In this document: positions 28,419-37,281 of the stretch, one piece after another | Numbering within the stretch: position 1 is the stretch's first letter | How the letters are laid out: every line of letters starts with the position of its first letter | From: Bacteroidota bacterium | GTDB lineage: Bacteria; Bacteroidota; Bacteroidia; Flavobacteriales; Flavobacteriaceae | DNA: 58,063 nucleotides | NCBI GenBank assembly: GCA_027593245.1 | Contig: JAQCJC010000002.1 | Span: 1 to 58,063, forward strand | Direction: 5' to 3' | Program-made: the position numbers and the translations under genes | Notes under the pieces: model-generated | What the model was told of the DNA's origin: nothing | The model's database searches: none | Seen by the model: only the letters and a program-made list of their open reading frames with translations

Positions 28419-28796
28419 ATGGAAAAAACTAACCGATATTCAGACAATGAACTTGGAGAATTCAAAGCCCTAATTCAAAAGAAAATTGAAAAGGCTCAGC
28501 ATGATTTAGAACTTATTAAAAGCGCCTATATGAATGATTTAAATAATGGGACAGAGGATACCTCGCCAACATTTAAAGCATTTGATGAAGGAAGTCAAGT
28601 CATGAGTAAAGAATCTAATGCACAATTGGCTATTCGTCAGGAAAAATTCATTCGTGACTTAAGGAATGCACTTATAAGAATTCAAAATAAAACATACGGA
28701 GTTTGCCGGGTTACAGGTAAACTCATCAATAAAAAGCGTTTGGAACTAGTTCCTCATGCGACTTTAAGTATTGAAGCGAAGAATATGCAGCGATAG
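28419..28796 (+). CDS. DksA/TraR-family protein with a degenerate zinc finger
   Basis: A 125-residue protein with an N-terminal coiled coil (about residues 10-90) and a C-terminal DksA/TraR segment. Normal DksA has four zinc-binding cysteines. Here only Cys96 (YGVCRVTGK) remains; the other positions are Thr99, Ser117 and Ala120 (HATLSIEAK). This cysteine-poor form is common in Flavobacteriia. DksA-type proteins enter the RNA polymerase secondary channel and adjust transcription with ppGpp. Whether this form does so is not proved. It lies 11 bases after ileS and 1 base before lspA, suggesting co-transcription. Confidence 0.88.
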   Translation: MEKTNRYSDNELGEFKALIQKKIEKAQHDLELIKSAYMNDLNNGTEDTSPTFKAFDEGSQVMSKESNAQLAIRQEKFIRDLRNALIRIQNKTYGVCRVTGKLINKKRLELVPHATLSIEAKNMQR

Positions 28797-28797
28797 T

Positions 28798-29451
28798 ATG
28801 CCAAAAAAGAATGCCCTTATTGTTATTCTTTTAGTTTTATTTGTAGACCAAGTCACGAAAATATACATCAAAACCCATTTTGAGCTTGGGCAGGAGTTTG
28901 TGGTTTTTGACTGGTTTAAAATTCTTTTTGTTGAAAATGACGGCATGGCATGGGGCGCTAAGCTCAGCGACTTTTCTGCTCATATTTCCGACAAAACAGC
29001 TAAATTAGTTCTCACATTATTTAGATTAGTTGCCGTTGTAGGAATTGGTTGTTGGCTGTATACAACTATTAAAAAAAAATCAGCTCATCACTTAATTTAT
29101 GCTTTGGCATTGATTTTTTCGGGAGCACTTGGAAATATTATTGACTCTGTTTTTTATGGAGTTGTTTTTGATGATAGTTTAGGTCAAAAAGCCTCTCTTT
29201 TTAGCGAAAACCCTTACGGTTCTCTTTTTTATGGAAAAGTAGTTGATATGCTGCACTTCCCTGTGCTTAAAGGATATTTACCAAATTGGATGCCTTTCGT
29301 TGGTGGAGAATATTTTACATTTTTTAATCCTGTTTTTAATTTTGCTGATGTAGCTATTAGTACAGGAGTTGGTCTTTTGTTGGTGTACAATCACAGAAAT
29401 TCAAGTTCAAAGCAAAACCCTAATCAAACTGATAAATCTGATTTGGCGTAA
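28798..29451 (+). CDS. lspA: Lipoprotein signal peptidase (signal peptidase II)
   Basis: A 217-residue inner-membrane aspartyl protease that removes signal peptides from lipidated prolipoproteins. The start is ATG 28798, one base after the preceding stop; a longer in-frame form would overlap the dksA-like gene. Four helices are visible. The catalytic aspartates lie in GNIIDS (mid-protein) and FNFADVAI (near residue 185), with NDGMAWG upstream. The protein is about 50 residues longer than E. coli LspA, with insertions before helix 2 and between the catalytic motifs, as usual for Bacteroidota. It would process ActE, the DUF5689 lipoprotein and others. Its end overlaps the convergent cyclo-ligase gene by 32 bases. 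Confidence 0.95.
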   Translation: MPKKNALIVILLVLFVDQVTKIYIKTHFELGQEFVVFDWFKILFVENDGMAWGAKLSDFSAHISDKTAKLVLTLFRLVAVVGIGCWLYTTIKKKSAHHLIYALALIFSGALGNIIDSVFYGVVFDDSLGQKASLFSENPYGSLFYGKVVDMLHFPVLKGYLPNWMPFVGGEYFTFFNPVFNFADVAISTGVGLLLVYNHRNSSSKQNPNQTDKSDLA

Positions 29452-29983
29452 TACAGTAGTCAAGTGGAATATCTTGTGTGCTTTTATCTTCAATTTCATC
29501 CACAGCATCAAAAAATGAAAGCCCAATCTTAATAGCTTCGGGACAAGACTTCAAAAACAAATCATAAAACCCTTTACCATATCCAACTCGTTGTCCTTTT
29601 TGATCGAAAGCCAAAAGGGGTACAAATATGACTTGAAGTTGTGAATGTTGGATTTGAATGCCATTCTGAGGCTCTGGAATATTCCAAATACTTGGCTTAA
29701 TGATAGTATTGTCGCTTAGTAAAAAATGTGTCATTTCACAGCTTGAAATATCACTTTTTGAAACGACAATATGTTTGTCTTTGCCAAATAAAATACTCAT
29801 GAGTGGCTCAGTTTCAACCTCTTTTAGTGGTTTGATTGTCAAAAATAGATGATAAAAAGAAGCTTCCCATATTGGTAATTTTAGGGTTTGATTGGCAATT
29901 TTCAAACTCAGGGTATCAATATCAGATTGGGTTAATGATTTTCGTTTGTGTTTGTAGGTTGTTCTTAGATCTTTCTTGTTCAT
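29420..29983 (-). CDS. 5-formyltetrahydrofolate cyclo-ligase
   Basis: A 187-residue cytosolic enzyme of folate metabolism that converts 5-formyl-THF to 5,10-methenyl-THF using ATP. The N-terminal basic motif (MNKKDLRTTYKHKRKSL) and the C-terminal loop VPLLAFDQKGQRVGYGKGFYD are typical. It is the last of three minus-strand genes; its ATG overlaps the stop of the aspartoacylase-like gene as ATGA. Its 3' end overlaps the 3' end of lspA by 32 bases in convergent orientation. Confidence 0.93.
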   Translation of the reverse strand: MNKKDLRTTYKHKRKSLTQSDIDTLSLKIANQTLKLPIWEASFYHLFLTIKPLKEVETEPLMSILFGKDKHIVVSKSDISSCEMTHFLLSDNTIIKPSIWNIPEPQNGIQIQHSQLQVIFVPLLAFDQKGQRVGYGKGFYDLFLKSCPEAIKIGLSFFDAVDEIEDKSTQDIPLDYCITPNQIYQFD

Positions 29984-30951
29984 AAACTAAATTTTGTGGA
30001 GTAATGAAAAAGAGCATCCCCTTTGTAAACAATTGGATCTTCGTTAATATTAATAATATAACCCTCACAGTCAGCTTTTATCGATTGATTGAATTTGCCG
30101 TAGGCATCTGTTATATATCCCAATACAGATTCTTTTTCAACTTTGGAATTTAGCTTAATTGTGGGACGGAACATCCCAGACGCTTTTGCTCTAATCCACT
30201 TACTGTCTTTGATGAAAACAATTTCTTTTTTAGGAGCTGAAACCTTAAATTTTGCACCTAACATGCCAAGGTGATTTAAAATGCGCTTAGCGCCATTTAC
30301 TCCCGTATTGGTTACTCTAGAATCGATATGGTACGATTTTCCGCCTTCGAAAAGTAAAATTGGTATATTTAGCTCATCGCATGCACTCCTAAAAGATTTC
30401 GGTATTTTTTTTGAGTAAACAACAAAAGGAGCTCCATATGCTTTTGCCCATTTTTTAAGTTTAGGAACGCCTGCTACGATTCTGACTTGTGGGGCATTGA
30501 ATCGTCCAGCGCCTCCAGTGTGATGATCTATAATAAAATCAACTTGTGGGACAATTTCGTTCATGAGTTTATAAGCGACTTGACTAGCAAGTGAGCCTGT
30601 CTTTGAACCAGGGAAAACACGATTCAAATCACGTCCATCCGGGAGTTCTCGTGTTTTGTTCAAAAACCCAAAAATATTTAGTACAGGAATACAGATGATT
30701 GTTCCTTTTTTTGGTTTATTGATGCCCTTTGCTATGAGTTGCCTTAAAATTTCAACTCCGTTAACTTCATCGCCATGTATCCCAGCAGTGAACAATACAA
30801 CTGGACCAGGCTTTTTGGATCGATTAATAATGACGGGGACATCGACTCGAGTTCGCGTGTGCAATTTTGCTACATGGAAATTAATCTCTTTGGATTCACC
30901 AGCAGATACAGCCTCACCCAAAATATGCAGTACAGAGTTATGTTGATTCAT
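29980..30951 (-). CDS. Succinylglutamate desuccinylase/aspartoacylase-family zinc hydrolase
   Basis: A 323-residue M14-like metallohydrolase. The first zinc ligands are in GIHGDEVNG (His and Glu), RDLNRVFPG provides substrate-binding residues, and DHHTGG gives the third ligand region. A C-terminal beta-rich domain follows (about residues 230-323). Family members cleave amide bonds to acidic groups, such as N-acetylaspartate or N-succinylglutamate. No arginine succinyltransferase genes are nearby. The gene is coupled to a RimK-type glutamate ligase: the ligase stop and this start share one base (TGATG). This hints that it trims a product of the ligase; the true substrate is unknown. Confidence 0.88.
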   Translation of the reverse strand: MNQHNSVLHILGEAVSAGESKEINFHVAKLHTRTRVDVPVIINRSKKPGPVVLFTAGIHGDEVNGVEILRQLIAKGINKPKKGTIICIPVLNIFGFLNKTRELPDGRDLNRVFPGSKTGSLASQVAYKLMNEIVPQVDFIIDHHTGGAGRFNAPQVRIVAGVPKLKKWAKAYGAPFVVYSKKIPKSFRSACDELNIPILLFEGGKSYHIDSRVTNTGVNGAKRILNHLGMLGAKFKVSAPKKEIVFIKDSKWIRAKASGMFRPTIKLNSKVEKESVLGYITDAYGKFNQSIKADCEGYIININEDPIVYKGDALFHYSTKFSL

Positions 30952-31826
30952 CAGCGTCTATTTCGTTCAATAAATGTAATGATGGCTTTTGCAATATTTT
31001 TTTCTGAGGCGCCTTCTATACCCTCAAGACCAGGAGTAGAGTTGATTTCCATTATCAATGGTCCACGATTGGACTGCAAAAGATCAACACCACATATAGG
31101 AAGCTTTAGTTGCCGAGCAGATTTGATGGCAATTTTTAGTTCGGGCTCTGTCATTCGGTAATATTCAAAAGTCCCTCCGCGGTGTAAATTCGATCGAAAT
31201 TCTCCGGGTTTACCTATTCTTTTCATCGCGCCTACAACTTGTCCATCAACAATAAGTGCTCGAATATCTACTCCTTTAGCTTCAGCTATATATTCTTGTA
31301 CCAACGCTCTAGCTTGTATCCCATTAAAAGCCTCTAATACCGACTCAGCAGCATTTTTGCTTTCGGCCAAAACAACACCAAGACCTTGAGTCCCTTCAAG
31401 TAGTTTTATAACTACTGGAGTACCCCCAACATGTTCAATAACCTCCTCCACATCTTTAGAATAATTTGTAAAAACTGTCTTTGGCATATCAATGCCACCC
31501 TTGGAGAGGTGTTGAAAACTTCTGAGTTTATCTCTTGAACGAATAATAGCATCAGAAGAAACTGTAGAAAATACGTTCATCATTTCAAATTGACGTACAA
31601 CAGCACATCCATAAAAAGTGACCGATGCACCTATTCTTGGAATAATAGCGTCTACGTAATCTAAATACTTGTCTTTATAGTAAATTGTGGGTTTTTCTTT
31701 TTCAATAATCAAATCACAATTCAATGGATCAATCACCTCAACGACATGTCCTCTGTTTTCAGCTTCCTCAACTAATCGACTGGTGGAATATAAATTTTTA
31801 TTTCTTGATAAAATGACAATATTCAT
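30951..31826 (-). CDS. rimK: RimK-family ATP-grasp alpha-L-glutamate ligase
   Basis: A 291-residue ATP-grasp ligase close to E. coli RimK (300 residues), which adds glutamate residues to the C-terminus of ribosomal protein S6 and makes poly-alpha-glutamate. The segments [16 protein letters not shown] (ATP binding) and [18 protein letters not shown] (Mg2+-binding Asn/Glu) are clear. It is the first gene of a minus-strand three-gene unit and is transcribed divergently from uvrC. The usual proteobacterial partner, a RimB-type protease, is absent here; an aspartoacylase-like hydrolase takes its place. The substrate in this organism is inferred, not shown. Confidence 0.9.
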   Translation of the reverse strand: MNIVILSRNKNLYSTSRLVEEAENRGHVVEVIDPLNCDLIIEKEKPTIYYKDKYLDYVDAIIPRIGASVTFYGCAVVRQFEMMNVFSTVSSDAIIRSRDKLRSFQHLSKGGIDMPKTVFTNYSKDVEEVIEHVGGTPVVIKLLEGTQGLGVVLAESKNAAESVLEAFNGIQARALVQEYIAEAKGVDIRALIVDGQVVGAMKRIGKPGEFRSNLHRGGTFEYYRMTEPELKIAIKSARQLKLPICGVDLLQSNRGPLIMEINSTPGLEGIEGASEKNIAKAIITFIERNRR

Positions 31827-31900
31827 GAACTAAATATTACTAATTTTTGGACAAGATACTAAAAATGTGGAATCGATTTTTACTATAATTAGAATTAGTA

Positions 31901-31908
31901 TACCTTTG
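31901..31908 (+). promoter_or_regulatory. -7 promoter box for uvrC
   Basis: TACCTTTG is an exact TAnnTTTG match ending 5 bases before the uvrC ATG at 31914, which again predicts a leaderless or nearly leaderless transcript. A TTTT run about 20 bases upstream is the only -33 candidate. Confidence 0.6.
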
Positions 31909-31913
31909 GAATA

Positions 31914-33710
31914 ATGACAAGCTCGAAGATTGAAATACAACTACAAACACTCCCAGATACAGCAGGAGTATATCAATTTTTTGATGCCAAGGATACTATT
32001 CTGTATATTGGAAAGGCCAAAAACTTAAAAAAGAGAGTTCGCTCTTATTTTAATAAAGAGCATGAGTATGGCAAGACCAATGTATTGGTTAAGAAAATTC
32101 GTGCAATTAAACACATAGTTGTAGCCTCAGAGACAGACGCATTGTTGTTGGAAAATAATTTAATTAAAAAATACCAACCGAGATATAACGTACTTTTAAA
32201 GGATGACAAGTCTTACCCTTGGATTTGCATTAAAAAAGAACGTTTCCCTAGAGTCTTTTCAACTCGGCGAGTCATAAAAGATGGGTCTGAATACTTTGGG
32301 CCATATACAAGTATTAAAACGGTATACACTTTATTAGATCTTATCAAAGGTCTTTTTTCTTTGAGAACATGCAACTATGATTTGGCTGAGGATAAGATAG
32401 CAAACCAAAAATTTAAAGTTTGTTTAGAATTTCATTTAGGGAATTGCAAAGGAGCTTGCGAGGGGAAAGAATTTGAAGCGGACTATTTGCAAAACCTTGC
32501 TTCTGTAAGAGAGATTTTAAAAGGGAATTTCAAGAACTCACTTTCTGTTTTTAAAAACCAAATGAAAGCTTTGTCAGCAGACTTGAAGTTTGAAGAAGCC
32601 CAAATTCTTAAAGAAAAGATTTCAATTTTAGAAAACTATCAATCAAAGTCAACTATTGTAAATCCAAAAATTAGCGATGTTGAGGTCTATAGTATTGTAA
32701 GTGATGAGCATTATGCATATGTTAATTTTTTACAAGTTTCCCATGGTGCTATCATTCGTGCCCATACTATGGAATTAAAGAAAAAACTGGACGAACCAGA
32801 CCCCGAACTTTTGAGTCTAGCCATTACAGAAATTAGACATCGCTTCAAACTTCAGTCTGATGAAATTTATGTGCCTTTTAAGGTTGAGCTGTCTACGAAT
32901 TTAAAAGTAACCATTCCGAAGCTTGGCGATAAAAAACATCTTTTAGACTTGTCTTTACGTAATGCAAAGTATCAGCGTTTAGAACAGCTAAAACAGGTTA
33001 AAATCACAGATCCTGATCGGCACACCAAACGTATTATGACCCAAATGAAGTCCGATCTTCGTCTTGACAAAGCGCCAACACACATTGAGTGTTTTGACAA
33101 TTCAAACATTCAGGGAACACACCCTGTGGCAGCTTGCGTGGTTTTTAAAAATGGAAAACCAAGCAAGAAAGAATACCGCCATTTTAATATAAAAACTGTT
33201 GAGGGACCTGATGACTTTGCGTCAATGAGTGAGGTTGTATACCGAAGATATAAGCGTCTTTTAGATGAAGATCAGCCTCTTCCGCAGCTTATCATTATTG
33301 ATGGGGGTAAAGGACAGCTATCCACAGCTTTAAAAAGCTTAGATGAGCTAGGGCTTAGAGATAAAATCGCAATTATTGGAATTGCTAAAAGATTAGAGGA
33401 ATTATTTTATCCAAATGACCCAATTCCTTTATATTTAGACAAGAAAAGTGAAACATTGAAAATCATACAGCAGTTAAGGAATGAAGCCCACCGTTTCGGT
33501 ATAGAACATCACCGCAACAGGCGCAGCAAGTCCGCATTGAAATCGGAGTTAGAGTCAATTCCAGGAATTGGGGATAAAACACGTATACAGTTGCTCCAAG
33601 CGTTCAAATCGGCACAAAGAGTTTCTTTTGCAAAGTTAGACGAACTAGAACACATTGTAGGCAAATCAAAAGCCCAAAAAATTTATAATTTTTATAATAA
33701 TAAAAAATGA
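31914..33710 (+). CDS. uvrC: Excinuclease ABC subunit C
   Basis: A 598-residue nucleotide excision repair endonuclease that makes the incisions on both sides of a lesion bound by UvrA/UvrB. The N-terminal GIY-YIG domain is visible (AGVYQF...ILYIGKAKNLKKRV). A cysteine-containing segment follows (CNYDLA...GNCKGACEG), then a UvrB-contact UVR motif (ADLKFEEAQILKEKI), the RNase H-like C-terminal nuclease (HIECFDNSNIQGTHPVA and IIIDGGKGQL) and helix-hairpin-helix repeats (ESIPGIGDKTR, HIVGKSKAQ). The stop overlaps the start of the patatin gene as ATGA. The promoter box lies next to the start codon. Confidence 0.98.
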   Translation: MTSSKIEIQLQTLPDTAGVYQFFDAKDTILYIGKAKNLKKRVRSYFNKEHEYGKTNVLVKKIRAIKHIVVASETDALLLENNLIKKYQPRYNVLLKDDKSYPWICIKKERFPRVFSTRRVIKDGSEYFGPYTSIKTVYTLLDLIKGLFSLRTCNYDLAEDKIANQKFKVCLEFHLGNCKGACEGKEFEADYLQNLASVREILKGNFKNSLSVFKNQMKALSADLKFEEAQILKEKISILENYQSKSTIVNPKISDVEVYSIVSDEHYAYVNFLQVSHGAIIRAHTMELKKKLDEPDPELLSLAITEIRHRFKLQSDEIYVPFKVELSTNLKVTIPKLGDKKHLLDLSLRNAKYQRLEQLKQVKITDPDRHTKRIMTQMKSDLRLDKAPTHIECFDNSNIQGTHPVAACVVFKNGKPSKKEYRHFNIKTVEGPDDFASMSEVVYRRYKRLLDEDQPLPQLIIIDGGKGQLSTALKSLDELGLRDKIAIIGIAKRLEELFYPNDPIPLYLDKKSETLKIIQQLRNEAHRFGIEHHRNRRSKSALKSELESIPGIGDKTRIQLLQAFKSAQRVSFAKLDELEHIVGKSKAQKIYNFYNNKK

Positions 33711-35935
33711 AATTTGCATCCAAATTTTATATTATTCTTTCACTTTGTTGCTGCCTAGGCTTTGCTCAAGAACCTTTGACAGACAATCCCAAAGTTGGTT
33801 TAGTTTTGAGTGGTGGCGGCGCCAAAGGCTTGGCACATATAGGGGTGTTGAAAGTTATAGATAGTTTGGGGGTGCGTATTGATTACATCGCTGGAACAAG
33901 TATGGGTGCAATTGTTGGTGGATTATATGCATCCGGCTATTCCGCAATGCAGTTGGACTCTATTTTTAGTGAAGTTGATATAGATGTTCTATTGGGGGAT
34001 AAAGTACCACGAGCATCAAAGACTTTTCAGGAACGAAGAAACTCAGAAAAGTACGCCGCATCTTTACCATTAAATAATTTTAAAATTAAACTGCCTTCTT
34101 CTATTTCTAGAGGGCAAAACGTATTTAATTTGTTTACCAAATTGACAATGAATGAACGAGAAATAACGGACTTCAGTCAACTTCCAATTCCGTTTTATTG
34201 CATAGCTACAAATATGGAAACTGGGGGAGCTGTTCTGTTAGATAAAGGCAATCTTGCTGAAGCAATTTCAATTAGTAGTGCGCTGCCAACGCTATTTCAA
34301 CCAGTGGAACATGATGGCGAATTGCTTATGGATGGTGGAATTGCTAATAATTACCCTATCGAGATTTTAAAGACAAAAGACGTAGATCTGATTATTGGAG
34401 TGAATGTTCAAGATGATTTATTGACCAAAGAAGAAATCAAATCGGTTTCTGAAATCTTGACTCAAATCAGTAATTTTAGATCTATTGAGTCTATGCAAAA
34501 AAAGATTCAATTGACTGATATTTACATTGAACCTGATGTTGACGATTACTCAATTATTTCATTTAATAAAGGAGCAGAAATTATTCAAATAGGAGAACGT
34601 ACTGTTGCACCATTCTTAGACAATTTAAGCGCTATTGCAAGCAAACAAAATTTTAGAAAACCGTATTATCACCCCCCTGTTTTGGACAGCTTGAAAATAA
34701 ATAGTATAGAAATCACTGGCAATGAAAAGTACACAAAAGCATACATTGCTGGGAAACTGCGTTTTCGTCCAAATGAGGTGTTGAGTTTTGATGATATTAA
34801 TAACGGCGTAAACAACTTATTGGCAACAAATAATTTTGACCGCTTTCGTTACGACTTTTCTTTATCAAAAGAGTTTGGGTATGACTTTAGAGGGACAATA
34901 AAAGAAACCACCAATACAAGTTTTTTAAAATTCGGAATACATTATGATCAAGTTCTCAAAAGCTCCGTTCTTTTAAACTTTACAAAAAAACAATTTATAA
35001 TCAAAAATGATGTATTGTCTATAGATTTTGTTTTAGGCGATAATTCGCGCATCAATTTTGACTATTACATTGACAAAGGGTTTTATTGGAGCATAGGTCT
35101 TAATGCCAAATATATGGGGTTTAGGTATGATATAAATCCCTTGTTTTTTGACAACGCTCTACCTGAGTCAATGAGCAACAGAATTCCCACAACCTTTTCT
35201 GATTTCAGCGGAAGTTTTTTTGTAGAAACACTCATTAAAAAAGATTTTTCCTTCAAACTAGGTTTAACGTTCAAACGCTTAAACATATATTCCAGTAGTC
35301 CTTCGCTGGTTCCAACTTTTCAAAGTGATAGATATCAATTAGTTGATTCAAACCTTTCTTTTTTTAATACCCGTTTAAAATTTGATACTATTGACGACCC
35401 GTTTTTTCCATCAACAGGGTTTTTGTTTGAAAGCGGTATGGATTTATATTTAAGCGCATCAAATTTTAATGACTTCAGTCAATTCTCTGTTTTAAAAGCA
35501 AATGTTTTAAAAGCATTTGCTGTTACTGAAGACTTATCTATTTCTATTGGTTCAGAAGGCGGTTTTATGATTGGTAACGAACAATTTCCTTCACTTAATT
35601 TTGGATTAGGAGGGTATACACATCAAAAAATTAATTACAACAGAACCTTCTACGGATACGACTTTTTTAGTCTATCAGGGAATAATTATTTGAAAGCTCA
35701 TTTTAATATTGATTATGAGTTTTATAAGCGCCACCATATTAATATTTCTGGTAACTTTACTAACATAGGGAATGATATTTTTTTAACTAAAGAATGGCTT
35801 TCAATACCAGACTATAGTGGTTATGCTATAGGCTATGGTCTAGAGACTATTTTTGGTCCGATTGAACTCAAATTTCATTGGTCTCCAGAAAACGACTACA
35901 GCGGCGCTCTAGTGAATTTAGGCTACTGGTTTTAA
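33707..35935 (+). CDS. Patatin-like phospholipase with POTRA and outer-membrane barrel domains
   Basis: A 742-residue protein with a signal peptide (residues 1-20, ending GFAQ), a patatin lipase domain (about 28-300), a POTRA-like segment (about 325-400, NSIEITGNEKYTKAYIAGKL) and an Omp85-type barrel (about 400-742, ending YSGALVNLGYWF). The lipase has the oxyanion loop SGGGAKGLAHIG, the nucleophile Ser65 in GTSMG and Asp209 in DGG, so it looks active. The plan resembles PlpD, the type Vd secretion group in which a patatin passenger is carried by its own barrel. Whether the passenger is exposed or cleaved here is unknown. It overlaps uvrC by 4 bases (ATGA), but the functions look unrelated. 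Confidence 0.9.
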   Translation: MKFASKFYIILSLCCCLGFAQEPLTDNPKVGLVLSGGGAKGLAHIGVLKVIDSLGVRIDYIAGTSMGAIVGGLYASGYSAMQLDSIFSEVDIDVLLGDKVPRASKTFQERRNSEKYAASLPLNNFKIKLPSSISRGQNVFNLFTKLTMNEREITDFSQLPIPFYCIATNMETGGAVLLDKGNLAEAISISSALPTLFQPVEHDGELLMDGGIANNYPIEILKTKDVDLIIGVNVQDDLLTKEEIKSVSEILTQISNFRSIESMQKKIQLTDIYIEPDVDDYSIISFNKGAEIIQIGERTVAPFLDNLSAIASKQNFRKPYYHPPVLDSLKINSIEITGNEKYTKAYIAGKLRFRPNEVLSFDDINNGVNNLLATNNFDRFRYDFSLSKEFGYDFRGTIKETTNTSFLKFGIHYDQVLKSSVLLNFTKKQFIIKNDVLSIDFVLGDNSRINFDYYIDKGFYWSIGLNAKYMGFRYDINPLFFDNALPESMSNRIPTTFSDFSGSFFVETLIKKDFSFKLGLTFKRLNIYSSSPSLVPTFQSDRYQLVDSNLSFFNTRLKFDTIDDPFFPSTGFLFESGMDLYLSASNFNDFSQFSVLKANVLKAFAVTEDLSISIGSEGGFMIGNEQFPSLNFGLGGYTHQKINYNRTFYGYDFFSLSGNNYLKAHFNIDYEFYKRHHINISGNFTNIGNDIFLTKEWLSIPDYSGYAIGYGLETIFGPIELKFHWSPENDYSGALVNLGYWF

Positions 35936-35954
35936 CTCGTATCATTTTTTTTAT

Positions 35955-35962
35955 TAAATTTG
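35955..35962 (+). promoter_or_regulatory. Possible -7 promoter box for the tyrosine-degradation genes
   Basis: TAAATTTG matches TAnnTTTG in the 164-base gap between the patatin gene and hmgA, which would give a leader of about 130 bases. I see no clear operator; nothing else in the gap is recognisable. Confidence 0.4.
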
Positions 35963-36099
35963 TGTATGACTCTTTTTTGGAATGATCTTTTATTGTTACT
36001 TCACTTTCTTATCAAAAGAAATCCTGAATAAGCCATTTCTTGCGCCCTGCAAAACAATTCTCCTTTTTAGCTTATTTGTTTAACAAAAAAAAATTTAAA

Positions 36100-37260
36100 A
36101 TGCCATTTTATCACAAACTTGGAAAAATTCCGCCTAAAAGACATACTCAATTTAAAAAACCAAATGGTGGTTTTTATTATGAACAATTATTTGGCACCAT
36201 AGGATTTGATGGAATGTCTACCAACTCCTACCACGAGCAACGCCCAACACAAGTCAAATCTATAGGCAAGCAATACAGTATTGCCCCAAAAGTCTCTAAA
36301 TCCAATAACATTCAATCCTACCGTTTACGTGGATTTGAAATCACCCCAAAAGCAGATTATTTGGACAGCAGAACAGTTATACTCACCAATTCCGATTGCA
36401 ATATTATTTTAGCAGCGCCAGAATCATCACTCACGGATTACTTTTATAAGAACACGGATGCAGATGAGCTTATTTTTGTACACAAAGGAAGTGGTAAGCT
36501 GCGTACAATGTATGGGAATTTAGAATTTAAATACGGGGACTATTTATTAATTCCTAGAGGGATTATTTATCAAATTCAATTTGATTCTGCAGATAATAGA
36601 CTTTTTATTGTTGAGTCTTTCAGTCCGATGTATACCCCAAAACGTTACCGCAATTGGTTTGGCCAAATGTTGGAACACTCTCCTTTTTGCGAACGAGACA
36701 TTCGCAGGCCAGAGGAGTTAGAGACTTACAATCAAAGTGGTGAATTTACTATCAAATTGAAGAAGCAAAATGAAATTATTGAAATGATTTATGCTTCACA
36801 TCCTTTTGATGTGGTTGGCTACGACGGTTATAATTATCCATACGCCTTTTCAATTCACGATTTTGAACCCATTACAGGTAGAATTCATCAACCGCCTCCT
36901 GTGCATCAAACTTTTGAAACTAATGCATTTGTGGTGTGTAGCTTTGTGCCCCGCATGTACGATTACCACCCCGACTCAATTCCTGCGCCCTACAACCACA
37001 GCAATATTGATAGTGATGAGGTTTTGTATTATGTGGATGGAGATTTTATGAGTCGAAATGATATTAAAGCAGGTCATATTTCTCTACATCCAGCAGGGAT
37101 TCCACATGGACCACATCCAGGAGCTATGGAACGAAGTATTGGTCAAAAAGACACTCAAGAATTAGCTGTAATGGTTGACACTTTTAACCCCCTTCAAGTT
37201 ACTGACGAAGCCCTCAAAATCGCTGACGATGATTACCATAAATCATGGTTAGAAAATTAA
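36100..37260 (+). CDS. hmgA: Homogentisate 1,2-dioxygenase
   Basis: A 386-residue non-heme iron dioxygenase that opens the ring of homogentisate to maleylacetoacetate in tyrosine and phenylalanine breakdown. The start is ATG 36100 (MPFYHKLGKIPPKRH); an upstream in-frame TTG at 36040 would add an unrelated 20 residues. The iron-binding region shows NSDEV-like HSNIDSDEVLYY (Glu) and the two histidine segments around LHPAGIPHGPHPG. Length is a little shorter than the human enzyme. hppD, which makes its substrate, follows 21 bases later. The next enzymes (maleylacetoacetate isomerase, fumarylacetoacetase) are not in the window. Confidence 0.95.
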   Translation: MPFYHKLGKIPPKRHTQFKKPNGGFYYEQLFGTIGFDGMSTNSYHEQRPTQVKSIGKQYSIAPKVSKSNNIQSYRLRGFEITPKADYLDSRTVILTNSDCNIILAAPESSLTDYFYKNTDADELIFVHKGSGKLRTMYGNLEFKYGDYLLIPRGIIYQIQFDSADNRLFIVESFSPMYTPKRYRNWFGQMLEHSPFCERDIRRPEELETYNQSGEFTIKLKKQNEIIEMIYASHPFDVVGYDGYNYPYAFSIHDFEPITGRIHQPPPVHQTFETNAFVVCSFVPRMYDYHPDSIPAPYNHSNIDSDEVLYYVDGDFMSRNDIKAGHISLHPAGIPHGPHPGAMERSIGQKDTQELAVMVDTFNPLQVTDEALKIADDDYHKSWLEN

Positions 37261-37281
37261 TATTTAACCCAAAATTTAGTT

